64,000 nt of DNA from Streptomyces griseoflavus (GCF_014649995.1 NZ_BMUC01000006.1:165601-229600); one strand, 5' to 3'. Positions 7,783 through 16,697 are shown, counted from the first letter of the stretch. Notes: a model not told the origin generated them from the letters alone. Made by a program: numbers and translations.

Positions 7783-9423
7783 GTGACGGGGTCGGTGTCG
7801 GCACAGGACGACGTGGCTGAATTCGCGGCGCTGCTGCGGAGGCTGAAGGAACGCACGGACCGCAGCTACGGCTCGCTGGCCCGCCGCCTGAACATGAACA
7901 CCTCGACGCTGCACCGCTATTGCGCCGGCGAGGCGGTTCCCGTGGACTTCGCCCCCGTGGAGCGTTTCGCCGCCCTGTGCGGCGCCTCGGACGCGGAACG
8001 CCTGGACCTCCACCGCCACTGGCTCCGCGCGCTGGACGCCCGCCGGCGCCCCCGGGGCACGGACGGCCCGGCGGGCGCGAGGGCGACCACCGAAGCACCG
8101 GCGGGCCCGGACCGCGACCTGGACACGGGGTCCGGGCCGGCTGCACACTCCGGGCCGGACTCTCCTCCCGGTCCGGACGACGCGTCCGACCCGGACTCAC
8201 ACCCCGGCCCGGGCCCGCACCCCAGCCGGGACCCGCATCCCGGCCCGGACTCACACCCCAGCCGGGACCCGCACCCCCGCCCGACTTCGCACCCCCGGCC
8301 GGACTCACGCCCCGGCCCGGGCGCGCCGGCCCGTTCGGATTCGGCCATCCCCGGCGCCGCCGGCCCTCCGTCGCACCGCCCCGGGCGGGCCGCCGAACCG
8401 GGCCCGGAGTCCGCCGTCCCGCGGCCGGGCGATCCCCCGGCCGGCGGGGACGTCGCGAGCGGCCCCCCGCCGCACGGGGTGGAGGGCCGGCGGCCCTGGT
8501 ACCGGCGGCGGAAGCGGATGGCCGTCGCCCTGGCCGCCGTGTGCGCGCTGATGGCGACCGTGGGGAGTCTGTCCGCGCTGCCGGAGGACCGGGAGACCGC
8601 CGCCGGGCGCGAGAGCCCCGGGGCGCCGGCCGGCCCCACGGCGACCGCCCCCGCGGCCCCGCCCGGCAGCCGTGCCTCCTCGCCGTCCCCGTCCCCGGGT
8701 TCCGCCGTCCCCTCCGCGACACCGGAGGGAAGCCCCACCTCCGCCGGCGGCCGGCGCGCTTCCTCCGCCCCGCCGGCTTCCGAGGGGCGGGCGCCCGCCG
8801 GATCACCGCCCCTGACCTGGTCCGCCGACTCCCACGTGTGGGCGTACGGGTGCGGTCACGACTACGTGGTCGCCCGGCCCCCCGGGCTGGTCCCCCCGCC
8901 CCCGGCCCCGCAGGACGCCCGGACCTGGGCGGGGACGCAGGCGGCCGTGCACGGGGGCGAGACGAGGGTGGAGCTGTCGGTGCAGGGGACGTCCCGGGCG
9001 GCCGTCGTCCTCACCGCGCTGCGGGTGCGGGTGACCGGCCGCGCCGCACCCGCCTCCGGGAACGCCTACGCCATGGACCAGGGCTGCGGCGGCGCGCTCA
9101 CCCCCCGGTACTTCGACGTGGACCTGGACAAGGACCGGCCCATCGCCCGCGCGGTCGCCGGGAACGACAGCGGTACGCCGATCCCGGCCGTGCGGATGCC
9201 CTACAGCGTCTCCGCGAGCGACCCGGAGGTGCTGGTGGTCACCGCCCGGACCGCGCGCTGCGACTGCCGCTGGTACCTGGAGCTGGACTGGTCCTCGCAG
9301 GGCCGCACCGGCACGGTCCGCGTCGACGACCGCGGACTCCCCTTCCGCACCAGCGGTATCGGGGGCCTGCCCCACTACGAGTACGACACCTCCGCGCGCG
9401 GCTGGCGGCCGCGCGCGAAGTGA
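7783..9423 (+). CDS. XRE-type transmembrane regulator with extracytoplasmic domain
   Basis: A protein of about 546 residues in four parts. An N-terminal helix-turn-helix (EFAALLRRLKERTDRSYGSL, ARRLNMNTSTLHRYCAGE) precedes a long Pro/Asp/Ser/His-rich linker coded by short DNA repeats. A single membrane helix follows (MAVALAAVCALMATVGSL), then a second Ser/Pro linker, then a C-terminal domain of about 190 residues containing five cysteines (GCGHDY, QGCGG, RCDCRW). The topology suggests DNA binding inside and sensing outside, a one-component membrane regulator. The frame opens at 7717, but the conserved domain begins late, so the GTG at 7783 (or 7792) is preferred; the start is uncertain. The ligand is unknown. 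Confidence 0.75.
   Translation: MTGSVSAQDDVAEFAALLRRLKERTDRSYGSLARRLNMNTSTLHRYCAGEAVPVDFAPVERFAALCGASDAERLDLHRHWLRALDARRRPRGTDGPAGARATTEAPAGPDRDLDTGSGPAAHSGPDSPPGPDDASDPDSHPGPGPHPSRDPHPGPDSHPSRDPHPRPTSHPRPDSRPGPGAPARSDSAIPGAAGPPSHRPGRAAEPGPESAVPRPGDPPAGGDVASGPPPHGVEGRRPWYRRRKRMAVALAAVCALMATVGSLSALPEDRETAAGRESPGAPAGPTATAPAAPPGSRASSPSPSPGSAVPSATPEGSPTSAGGRRASSAPPASEGRAPAGSPPLTWSADSHVWAYGCGHDYVVARPPGLVPPPPAPQDARTWAGTQAAVHGGETRVELSVQGTSRAAVVLTALRVRVTGRAAPASGNAYAMDQGCGGALTPRYFDVDLDKDRPIARAVAGNDSGTPIPAVRMPYSVSASDPEVLVVTARTARCDCRWYLELDWSSQGRTGTVRVDDRGLPFRTSGIGGLPHYEYDTSARGWRPRAK
8180..8325 (+). repeat. In-frame coding repeat (Pro/His/Asp linker)
   Basis: GGACTCACACCCC occurs twice and CACCCCAGCCGGGACCCGCA occurs twice within 150 bp, giving reiterated SHPSRDPHP, SHPGPGPHP and SHPRPDSRP units in the linker of the XRE-transmembrane protein. 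Such repeats change length easily by recombination and are expected to vary between strains. Confidence 0.7.
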
Positions 9424-9430
9424 ACCGGCG

Positions 9431-11176
9431 TCACGGCCGGGGCACGTTGCGCAGGTTGGAGCGGGCCATCTGCACCATCCGGCCGACTCCGCCGTCCAGC
9501 ACCATCTTGGAGGCGGACAGGGCGAACCCGGTCACCATCTCCTTGCTGATCTTCGGCGGGATGGACAGCGCGTTGGGGTCGGTGACGATGTCGACGAGCG
9601 CCGGGCCCTTGTGCTTGAACGCCGACTTCAGCGCCCCGGCGAGGTCCTTCGGCTTCTCCACCCGCACCCCGTAGGCGCCGCAGGCGCGGGCGACCGCGGC
9701 GAAGTCGGGATTCTTCATGGCCGTGCCGTGCGAGGGCAGGCCCGCGACCAGCATCTCCAACTCCACCATGCTGAGCGAGGAGTTGTTGAAGAGCACCACC
9801 TTCACCGGCAGGTCGTACTGGACCAGGGTGAGGAAGTCGCCCATCAGCATGGTGAATCCGCCGTCGCCGGACATCGACACGACCTGCCGGCCCCGGTCGG
9901 TGAACTGCGCCCCGATCGCCATCGGCAGCGCGTTGGCCATCGAGCCGTGCGAGAAGGAACCGATCACCCGGCGGCGGCCGTTGGGCGAGATGTAGCGGGC
10001 CGCCCAGACGTTGCACATGCCGGTGTCGACGGTGAACACCGCGTCGTCGTCGGCCATCTCGTCCAGTACCGACGCCACGTACTCGGGGTGGATCGGTACG
10101 TGCTTCTCCACCTTCCGGGTGTACGCCTTCACCACGCCTTCCAGCGCGTCCGCGTGCTTCTTCAGCATCCGGTCGAGGAACTTGCGGTTGTCCTTGGCGC
10201 GGACCCTGGGCGTCAGACAGCGCAGGGTCTCCTTGACGTCCCCCCACACCGCGAGGTCCAGCTTGGAGCGCCGGCCGAGGATCTCGGGCCGCACGTCGAC
10301 CTGGACGATCTTCACGTCGTCGCCGGGGAGGAAGGCGTTGTACGGGAAGTCGGTGCCGAGCAGGATCAGCAGGTCGCACTCGTGGGTGGCCTCGTAGGCG
10401 GCCCCGTAGCCGAGCAGCCCGCTCATGCCGACGTCGTACGGGTTGTCGTACTGGATCCATTCCTTGCCGCGCAGGGCGTGCCCGACCGGGGCTTTGATCT
10501 TCCCGGCGAACTCCATGACCTCCGCGTGCGCGCCCTTCGTTCCGGCGCCGCAGAACAGGGTGACCTTCTCGGCCCGGTCGATCATGTCGATGAGCCGGTC
10601 GATCTCGTCGTCGCCGGGGCGGACCGTGGGCCGGGAGGTGACCAGGGCGGTCTCGGGGGCCTGGTCCGGGGCGGGCTCGTCGGCGAGGTCGCCGGGGAGG
10701 GAGACGACGCTCACGCCGGAGCGGCCGACCGCGTGCTGGATGGCGGTGTCCAGCAGCCGGGGCATCTGCTTCGGGCTGGAGATCAGCTCGCTGTAGTGGC
10801 TGCACTCGCGGAACAGCTGGTCGGGGTGGGTCTCCTGGAAGTAGCCGAGGCCGATCTCGCTGGAGGGGATGTGCGAGGCGAGGGCGAGGACCGGGGCCAT
10901 GGAGCGGTGGGCGTCGTAGAGGCCGTTGATGAGGTGCAGGTTGCCGGGGCCGCAGGAACCGGCGCAGGCGGCGAGCTTGCCGGTGACCTGCGCCTCGGCA
11001 CCGGCGGCGAAGGCGGCGGTCTCCTCGTGCCGGACGTGGATCCAGTCGATGGCGGAGTTGCGGCGCACGGCGTCCACGACCGGGTTGAGACTGTCCCCGA
11101 CGACGCCGTAGAGGCGCTTGACTCCCGCGCGGGTGAGGATGTCGACGAACTGTTCCGCGATGTTCTGTTTGGCCAT
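9431..11176 (-). CDS. poxB: Pyruvate dehydrogenase (quinone) / pyruvate oxidase
   Basis: A 581-residue thiamine-diphosphate enzyme of the PoxB family (E. coli PoxB is 572 residues). It decarboxylates pyruvate to acetate and CO2 and passes electrons through FAD to the quinone pool. The three domains are in order: Pyr domain with the cofactor-activating Glu51 in VRHEETAAFAAGAEA; central FAD domain (about 190-340); PP domain with the metal/ThDP motif GDGGFTML and its NN partner in VVLFNNSSLSM. The C-terminus is short, so the membrane-binding peptide of the E. coli enzyme is not obvious. It appears monocistronic. It overlaps nothing and starts at ATG 11176. Confidence 0.93.
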   Translation of the reverse strand: MAKQNIAEQFVDILTRAGVKRLYGVVGDSLNPVVDAVRRNSAIDWIHVRHEETAAFAAGAEAQVTGKLAACAGSCGPGNLHLINGLYDAHRSMAPVLALASHIPSSEIGLGYFQETHPDQLFRECSHYSELISSPKQMPRLLDTAIQHAVGRSGVSVVSLPGDLADEPAPDQAPETALVTSRPTVRPGDDEIDRLIDMIDRAEKVTLFCGAGTKGAHAEVMEFAGKIKAPVGHALRGKEWIQYDNPYDVGMSGLLGYGAAYEATHECDLLILLGTDFPYNAFLPGDDVKIVQVDVRPEILGRRSKLDLAVWGDVKETLRCLTPRVRAKDNRKFLDRMLKKHADALEGVVKAYTRKVEKHVPIHPEYVASVLDEMADDDAVFTVDTGMCNVWAARYISPNGRRRVIGSFSHGSMANALPMAIGAQFTDRGRQVVSMSGDGGFTMLMGDFLTLVQYDLPVKVVLFNNSSLSMVELEMLVAGLPSHGTAMKNPDFAAVARACGAYGVRVEKPKDLAGALKSAFKHKGPALVDIVTDPNALSIPPKISKEMVTGFALSASKMVLDGGVGRMVQMARSNLRNVPRP

Positions 11177-11242
11177 GGGTTCCGTCTGCCCCTCCGGTGC
11201 CGAAGATGCCTGACGGGTTCCATCAAGTCATACCGGGCGCGC

Positions 11243-12856
11243 TCACGCCTCCCAAACGGCGACGGCCGTACGGTCGTCGGCGTAGCCCTTGACCCGCACC
11301 TGGGTGTCGGCGAGGAAGGCGGCGAGACCGGGCGGTTCGGGGCGGTTCCACCGGTCGGCCAGGTGCGCGCGGAGTTCCGCCTCGCCCCGCATCGGGTCGG
11401 CGAGGCCGGTGCCGCACATCAGCAGGGTGTCACCCGGGCGGGCTACGGAGGTGCGGAAACGGAAGGGTTCGCGGGGCGGTTCGGGGGCCGGCTCGTAGGG
11501 GCTCGGGGGCGTGGGGATGCCCAGGTCCATGGTGAGGCGGTCGCCGCCGCGGGTCTCGGAGGGCGGTGAGCCGAAACCGAGCACGGGTTCGCCCCTGACC
11601 TCGGCGACCTCGGGTTCAATGTCCTGCCACTCGCCGTCCCGCAGCCGGAACAGCCCGCCGGGGCCGACCCCGAAGAAGACCCGGGTGCGGCACTCGGGGT
11701 CGGCGGGCAGCAGGAGGACGCGCAGGGTGGCCGCGTAGGCGTCGGGTTCGAGGCCCTGTTCGGCGGCGCCGGCGCGGAGTCTGCCGAGGCTGCGGTCGGT
11801 GAGCCGGTGCAGGCCCGACTTGAGGTCGCCGCGCCGGGCGGCCCGGATGTCGTCGACGAGGCGGGCGTGGCTGCGTCCCACCTCGCGCCCGATCCAGCGG
11901 CATGCCTCGGCGGCGGCCAGATGCGCCCCGGGCGCGGTCCGGGTGCCGGTCGCCAGGGCCACGAGGAGCAGTGCCCGCTCGCCCGTGCCGAACCGGGCGG
12001 TCAGCAGGGCGTCGCGCCGGGATTCGCCCCGGTAGCGCGCGGAGTCCCCGCGCACCGAGGCGGCGCGCAGGGTGCAGGCGCCGTACCGGGCGCCCTCCAG
12101 CACGGTGTCCGGCACCAGACCGTCCAGCTCGTCGGGGCCGGCCTCGGGGAGGGCGGTGGGTTCGGCCTCGTAGGTGGGCGGCCGGGATCCGACGTGGCCC
12201 CGGGAGGGGGGTGCCGGGCGCGGTTCGACGCGCGGGCCGGCGGGGGGCGGTGCGTCCGCGGGCACGGGGGTGACGCCGTCGGTGAGGGGGCCCTGCTCGT
12301 CGGCGGCCGGGTCGGGGAAGGGCGTCCACGTGCCGAAGGCCATGGGCGCCAGGGAGGTGGTCGCCTCCCCCGGACCACCGGTGTCCGGCGGATCGTCCCG
12401 GCGGGGATCCTGTGGGGCGTCGCCGCCCACGCCCTGCCGGGCGTCCCGGCCGGCGTCGGGCGGGGCGGACCGGTCGGGTGGCGGCGGGGCGGACCGGTCG
12501 AGTGGCTGCGGGGCGGACCGGCCGGGTGGCTGCGGGGTGTGGGGGACCGTGTCCTGCGGGGGCTGTGGGGCGGGTGGGCGGTGGGGCTTCGGGGGGAAGG
12601 TGACCGGGGCCGTGGGGGCGGTGGACGGGGGCTCCCACGGGGCGCGGGACGGAGGGGCGTGGCGGGGCGGGGGGATTCTCGTCGCGGAGGGCGGCGGGGC
12701 CGGCCGGCCGGTGTCCAGCGTGCCGGACGCCGAGGCGAAGCGGTCGTCCAGGGAATCGGGCGCCGGCGTGGGACCCGTGTCGCCGGCGTCGTCGTCGTAG
12801 AGCTGTGCCCACCAGTCGTCCTCAGGACCGGTGGGCCTTCCCCCCTGCTGACTCAT
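11243..12856 (-). CDS. Degenerate PP2C-like phosphatase domain protein
   Basis: A 537-residue protein. The first 230 or so residues are Pro/Ala/Asp-rich and disordered. The C-terminal 300 resemble the bacterial PP2C fold: ARYGACTLRAASVRGDSARY, then RALLLVALATG at the place of the usual VADGMGG motif, then GDTLLMCGTGLAD and a terminal YADDRTAVAVWE. The first metal-binding aspartate of the canonical DG motif is replaced (ALATG), so the domain may be a pseudophosphatase, although the late DD is kept. It is divergent from the DUF456 gene and follows poxB by 66 bp in the same orientation without an obvious link. Confidence 0.7.
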   Translation of the reverse strand: MSQQGGRPTGPEDDWWAQLYDDDAGDTGPTPAPDSLDDRFASASGTLDTGRPAPPPSATRIPPPRHAPPSRAPWEPPSTAPTAPVTFPPKPHRPPAPQPPQDTVPHTPQPPGRSAPQPLDRSAPPPPDRSAPPDAGRDARQGVGGDAPQDPRRDDPPDTGGPGEATTSLAPMAFGTWTPFPDPAADEQGPLTDGVTPVPADAPPPAGPRVEPRPAPPSRGHVGSRPPTYEAEPTALPEAGPDELDGLVPDTVLEGARYGACTLRAASVRGDSARYRGESRRDALLTARFGTGERALLLVALATGTRTAPGAHLAAAEACRWIGREVGRSHARLVDDIRAARRGDLKSGLHRLTDRSLGRLRAGAAEQGLEPDAYAATLRVLLLPADPECRTRVFFGVGPGGLFRLRDGEWQDIEPEVAEVRGEPVLGFGSPPSETRGGDRLTMDLGIPTPPSPYEPAPEPPREPFRFRTSVARPGDTLLMCGTGLADPMRGEAELRAHLADRWNRPEPPGLAAFLADTQVRVKGYADDRTAVAVWEA

Positions 12857-13037
12857 GCCCCCAATTCTCGCCCCCGCGGGCCGGATGAAAACGGCGCATC
12901 CGGAAAATCCCCGCCCGTGGCCGCGGGCCGGAGGGCCGCTCGGGTGAAGGGCGGGGCGGTTGTGCGGCGGGGGGCGCGACGGCCATGGCGCGGCGGCCCG
13001 CTGTGCGCCGGTCCCCCGCCTCCTGCACCCTGGACAG

Positions 13038-13520
13038 ATGGGAGCGTGGGACCTCCTGCTGGCCGGACTGGTGCTTCTGCTCGGCCTGTGCGGAGTGCTG
13101 CTGCCAGGGGTGCCCGGGTCGTGGCTGGTGTGGGCCGGGGTCCTGTGGTGGGCGCTGAAGGACCCCCGGCCCGTCGCGTGGTGGGTGTCCGTGGGGGCGA
13201 CCGCGGTGCTGCTGCTGTCGCAGGCGGTGCGCTGGGCCCTGCCGCCCCGCCGGCTGCGCGCGGGCGGCGCCGACGCGCGGCTGCCGGTGTACGCGGGCTG
13301 CGGCTCGTTCCTGGGGTTCGTCCTGCTGCCCGTGGTCGGCGCGGTCCCGGGCTTCCTCGGCGGTATCTACCTCCATGAGCGGCTCCGCCTGGGCCGCCGC
13401 GGGGAGGCGGTCGCGGCGACGCGGTCGGCGATGCGCTCGGGCGGCTGGAGCCTGCTGACGGAGCTGTTCGCCTGCCAGCTGGTCGCGGCGGCCTGGCTGG
13501 GGGCGGTGATCTGGGGCTGA
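13038..13520 (+). CDS. DUF456 membrane protein
   Basis: A 160-residue integral membrane protein with four hydrophobic segments (about residues 5-40, 45-65, 82-110 and 135-158), many glycines, and the conserved VVGAVPGFLGGIYLHERLRL segment of DUF456. The family has no established function. The ATG at 13038 gives the expected N-terminus; the frame upstream to 12960 is Arg/Gly-rich and rejected. It is divergent from the PP2C-like gene and convergent with ogt. Confidence 0.85.
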   Translation: MGAWDLLLAGLVLLLGLCGVLLPGVPGSWLVWAGVLWWALKDPRPVAWWVSVGATAVLLLSQAVRWALPPRRLRAGGADARLPVYAGCGSFLGFVLLPVVGAVPGFLGGIYLHERLRLGRRGEAVAATRSAMRSGGWSLLTELFACQLVAAAWLGAVIWG

Positions 13521-13540
13521 CGGGTCGGCGGCGGCCCGCC

Positions 13541-13576
13541 GGCCCGGCGGCCGCCGCCGGCCCGGCGGCCGCCGCC
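13541..13576. repeat. Perfect 18-bp tandem duplication between convergent genes
   Basis: GGCCCGGCGGCCGCCGCC is present twice without a gap (13541-13558, 13559-13576). The region is entirely G and C and can form strong hairpins, so it may double as the terminator between DUF456 and ogt. Confidence 0.7.
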
Positions 13577-13584
13577 TGGCCCGC

Positions 13585-14079
13585 TCAGGGCCGCAGCGCG
13601 CCCTCGTGGGTCAGCAGCCGCACCTTCCGCTCCAGACCACCCGCGTACCCGGTGAGTGAGCCGTCGGAGCCGATCACCCGGTGGCAGGGGCGGACGATGA
13701 GCAGCGGGTTGGCGCCGATCGCGCCGCCCACGGCACGTACGGCGGGCCGGGTCGCGCCGATCCGGGCCGCGATCTCGCCGTAGGAGACGGTCGCCCCGTA
13801 GGGGACGTCGTCGAGGGCGGCCCACACCTTCTGCCGGAAGGGTGTGCCGACGGCGCTCATGGCCAGCCGGAACTCCTTGAGCTCTCCGGCGAAGTACGCG
13901 GCGAGCTGCCGCTCGGCCTCGCGGAACGGCCCCGCGTCGCGCCGCCGGCCGTCGAGCACGGTGCGCCCGCCCTTCTGGCCGGGCACGGAGAGCGAGGTCA
14001 GCTCGCCGGTCGGGGCGGCGGTGAGCAGCAGCGGCCCGACGGGGCTGTCGACCTCCGTCCAGTACGTCACGGTCTCCAT
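13585..14079 (-). CDS. ogt: Methylated-DNA--protein-cysteine methyltransferase
   Basis: A 164-residue suicide repair protein that takes the methyl group from O6-methylguanine onto its own cysteine. The active-site motif IVRPCHRVIGSDGSLTGYAG is intact, with the acceptor Cys inside PCHRV, and the preceding helix-turn-helix (YGATVSYGEIAARIG) is typical. The ATG at 14079 is set by GGAG five bases upstream. It begins two bases after the stop of the Ada-AlkA gene, so the two are translated from one message: direct reversal and base excision of alkylation damage in one operon. Confidence 0.95.
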   Translation of the reverse strand: METVTYWTEVDSPVGPLLLTAAPTGELTSLSVPGQKGGRTVLDGRRRDAGPFREAERQLAAYFAGELKEFRLAMSAVGTPFRQKVWAALDDVPYGATVSYGEIAARIGATRPAVRAVGGAIGANPLLIVRPCHRVIGSDGSLTGYAGGLERKVRLLTHEGALRP

Positions 14080-14081
14080 GA

Positions 14082-15470
14082 TCACTCCAACTCCCCTGCG
14101 GCACGCAGGTGGTTCAGGGCGTACGAGCGCCAGGGGCGCCAGTCGTCGGGGACGTCCGGGCCGGGCGGGGCCACGTCCGGGTCGCCCAGGGCACGGGTGC
14201 GGATCGCCGCGATCGTACGGTCGTCGAGGCCGGGGACGGCGGCGAGGGCGTCCCGGGCCGCGTCCCGGTCGGCGCCGGGTCCGAGGCGTACCGTGCCGTC
14301 GGCGAGGGCGGCGGTGAGCGCGCCCAGCGTGCCGTCGGGCTCGGCCGAGGCGAGGACGCCGGGGTCGGGGAACAGGTGGGTGAGACGTCCGCAGGGGGCG
14401 TCGAGCCGCTTGCCGTAGCGCCGGACCAGCTCCGCGGCCTTCTCGCGGCCCACCAGCGCGCGTACCGCCAGTTCGTCGGGGTCGGCGGCTCCCGGGGAGC
14501 GCAGCCCGGGCCGGGCGGCGACCAGCGGGGCGAGCCGGGCGTCGGCGCCGAGGCGTTCGTCGACGGCGTACGGGTCGGCGTCCAGGTCGAACAGCCGCCG
14601 CAGGCGCTGGACGGCGGTGGTCAGGTCGCGCGGGTCGGTGAGGTGGAGCCTGGCGTCCAGCCAGCCGCCGGGGTGGGTGCCGGAGCCGGTGTGCGTGCGC
14701 TCGCCGACGGCGGCGATGCCGGTGCCGTGCGGGAGGCGCAGGGTGCGCCGGTAGGTGCGGGCGCCGGGGGTGCCGCTGACCTCCTCGACGCCCGGGACGG
14801 CCTCGTGCTCCAGCAGGTCCAGGACGGGCCCCGCCCGGTAGGGGCCGCGGTGGGCGAGCCGCAGGGGGATCCCGGCGGAGGGGGTGCCACCGCGTGCCCG
14901 GCCGCCGCGGGACGGCGCGGTGGCGCGCAGCGTGCTGGGCGTGGTGGCGTACACGGCGCGCACGGTGTCGTTGAACTGCCGCACGCTGGCGAATCCGGCG
15001 GCGAAGGCGATCTCGGTGACCGGGAGGCCGGTGGTCTGCAGGAGGACGCGGGCGGCGTGCGCCCGCTGGGCCCGGGCGAGTGCGACGGGTCCGGCGCCGA
15101 GTTCGCCGGTGAGCTGGCGCTGCACCTGGCGGGCGCTGTAGCCGAGCCGGGAGGCGAGGCCGGCGACGCCCTCGCGGTCGACGACGCCGTCGGCGATCAG
15201 CCGTACGGCCCGGCCCACGACGTCGGCCCGTGCGTTCCATTCGGCGGAGCCGGGGACGGAGTCCGGGCGGCACCGCCGGCAGGCCCGGAATCCGGAGCCC
15301 TGCGCGGCGGCGGCGGTCGGGAAGAAGCGCACGTTGGGCCGTTTGGGGGTGACGGCGGGGCAGCTGGGCCGGCAGTAGATGCCGGTCGTCTCCACGGCGA
15401 AGAAGAACACCCCGTCGAACCGGGCGTCCCGGCTGCGCACCGCCTCGTACCTGCTGTCGTCGTCCCTCAC
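14082..15470 (-). CDS. Ada-AlkA fusion: methylation-responsive regulator and 3-methyladenine DNA glycosylase
   Basis: About 462 residues in three modules. First, an Ada metal-binding domain with four cysteines (GIYCRPSCPAV and FRACRRCRPD), whose first Cys normally receives methyl groups from phosphotriesters. Second, an AraC helix-turn-helix (GVAGLASRLGYSARQVQRQL, ITEIAFAAGFASVRQFNDTV-like). Third, an AlkA-type DNA glycosylase with its N-terminal TBP-like domain and an HhH-GPD core containing ALAAVPGLDDRTIAAIRTRA. It senses alkylation, activates the operon and removes alkylated bases. The frame starts at an ATG at 15521 without a ribosome binding site; the GTG at 15470 has GGAG upstream and fits the family N-terminus better, so it is used. 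It is followed directly by ogt. Confidence 0.88.
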   Translation of the reverse strand: MRDDDSRYEAVRSRDARFDGVFFFAVETTGIYCRPSCPAVTPKRPNVRFFPTAAAAQGSGFRACRRCRPDSVPGSAEWNARADVVGRAVRLIADGVVDREGVAGLASRLGYSARQVQRQLTGELGAGPVALARAQRAHAARVLLQTTGLPVTEIAFAAGFASVRQFNDTVRAVYATTPSTLRATAPSRGGRARGGTPSAGIPLRLAHRGPYRAGPVLDLLEHEAVPGVEEVSGTPGARTYRRTLRLPHGTGIAAVGERTHTGSGTHPGGWLDARLHLTDPRDLTTAVQRLRRLFDLDADPYAVDERLGADARLAPLVAARPGLRSPGAADPDELAVRALVGREKAAELVRRYGKRLDAPCGRLTHLFPDPGVLASAEPDGTLGALTAALADGTVRLGPGADRDAARDALAAVPGLDDRTIAAIRTRALGDPDVAPPGPDVPDDWRPWRSYALNHLRAAGELE

Positions 15471-15530
15471 ACCGTCCAGTCTCCGCCGGCCGGGGGGTCC
15501 CGGCTGGCGGAAATCGGACATGGCGGTGTG

Positions 15531-16634
15531 CTACTGGAAACGGCCGCGCTTGGCCTCCATCGCCGCCTTCCCGATGGCGCCCTTGCGCTTCCAGTCCTTG
15601 CGCATCTCCGCGCGCAGCCGGGCGTCGGTCTTGGCGACGATGTACTGGTTCTCCCGGAGCAGCTTGCGGTAGCTGTCCAGTCGGCGCCGCGGCAGCTCAC
15701 CGGTCTCGACGGCGTCGAGGACCGCGCAGCCGGGCTCGCTCTCGTGGGCGCAGTCGTGGAACCGGCAGTCCCCGGCGAGTTCCTCGATCTCGGCGAACAC
15801 CTGGCCGACGCCGGTTCCGGCGTCCCACAGCCCGACGCCCCGCAGCCCCGGGGTGTCGATGAGGACTCCCCCGCCGGGCAGGGCCAGCAGGTTGCGGGTG
15901 GTCGTGGTGTGGCGCCCCTTGCCGTCGACGTCCCGGACCGCGCGGACGTCCATCACGTCCTCGCCGAGGAGGGCGTTGGCCAGGGTGGACTTGCCGGCGC
16001 CGGACTGCCCGAGGAGCACCGTGGTGCCGTCGGCGGTGAGGGCGGCGAGCACGTCGATCCCGTCGCCGTCCCTGGCGCTGACGGTGATCACCGGCACGCC
16101 GGGGGCGCTGGTCTCCACGTCGTGGACGAGGTGACTCCGGGTCGGGGCGTCCGGCACCAGGTCGGCCTTGGTGAGCACGACCACCGGCTGGGCCCCGGAC
16201 TCCCAGGCGAGCGCGAGGAACCGTTCGATCCGGGCCAGGTCGAGTTCGGCGGCTAGGGAGACGGCGACGACGGCGTGGTCGACGTTGGCGGCGAGGATCT
16301 GCCCCTCGGACCGCTTCGACGAGGTGGACCTGACGAACGCCGTCCGCCGCGGCAGCAGCGACCGCACATAGCGAGGACCGGCGCCCTCCGGGTCCACGGC
16401 GGCCCAGTCCCCCGTGCACACGACCTTCATCGGGTCACGGGGCACGACGAACTCGGTGTCCGCGCGGATCACACCGTCCGCGGTGACCACGTCGCACAGG
16501 CCGCGGTCGACGCGGGCCACCCGGCCCGGCACCAGGCCCTGCGCGGCGTACGGAGCGAACTCGGCGTCCCACCCCTCGTCCCAGCCGAAGGGGGCGAGAG
16601 AGTGCGACGACGCCGAAGGAGAAGAGAGATTCAA
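15531..16634 (-). CDS. rsgA: Ribosome small subunit-dependent GTPase A
   Basis: A 367-residue circularly permuted GTPase that assists late maturation of the 30S subunit. An N-terminal OB fold (GRVARVDRGLCDVVTADGVI) is followed by motifs in permuted order: G4 (VVLTKADL), G5, G1 P-loop (LLGQSGAGKSTL), switch (KGRHTTTTRNL) and G3 (LIDTPGLRGVGLW). A C-terminal zinc cluster follows (GDCRFHDCAHESEPGCAV). The start is taken as the TTG at 16634, because GAAGGG lies six bases upstream and the family N-terminus fits; the open frame to 16664 is probably leader. Upstream lies an unusual leader with a possible 23-codon peptide and hairpins. Confidence 0.93.
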   Translation of the reverse strand: MNLSSPSASSHSLAPFGWDEGWDAEFAPYAAQGLVPGRVARVDRGLCDVVTADGVIRADTEFVVPRDPMKVVCTGDWAAVDPEGAGPRYVRSLLPRRTAFVRSTSSKRSEGQILAANVDHAVVAVSLAAELDLARIERFLALAWESGAQPVVVLTKADLVPDAPTRSHLVHDVETSAPGVPVITVSARDGDGIDVLAALTADGTTVLLGQSGAGKSTLANALLGEDVMDVRAVRDVDGKGRHTTTTRNLLALPGGGVLIDTPGLRGVGLWDAGTGVGQVFAEIEELAGDCRFHDCAHESEPGCAVLDAVETGELPRRRLDSYRKLLRENQYIVAKTDARLRAEMRKDWKRKGAIGKAAMEAKRGRFQ

Positions 16635-16640
16635 GGGAAA

Positions 16641-16652
16641 CCCTTCGAAGGG
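16641..16652 (-). promoter_or_regulatory. Palindrome covering the rsgA ribosome binding site
   Basis: CCCTTCGAAGGG is a perfect 12-bp palindrome whose right arm on the coding strand is the rsgA Shine-Dalgarno sequence. In RNA it can form a short stem (CCCU/AGGG, tetraloop UCGA) that would occlude the site six bases before the TTG start. Function is inferred. Confidence 0.45.
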
Positions 16653-16697
16653 CGGCCCCGGCACGGCGCGTTCACCGACGCGCGAAGGAGAGAGGTG

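Noticed and set aside
8180-8325. Short repeats resembling a CRISPR-like array.
   Set aside because: Repeats are in frame, irregular in spacing and encode a Pro/His linker; there are no unique spacers.
7544-8806. The secreted protein frame extended to 631 residues.
   Set aside because: The extra part is the complement of the XRE linker and precedes a clear signal peptide with its own ribosome binding site.
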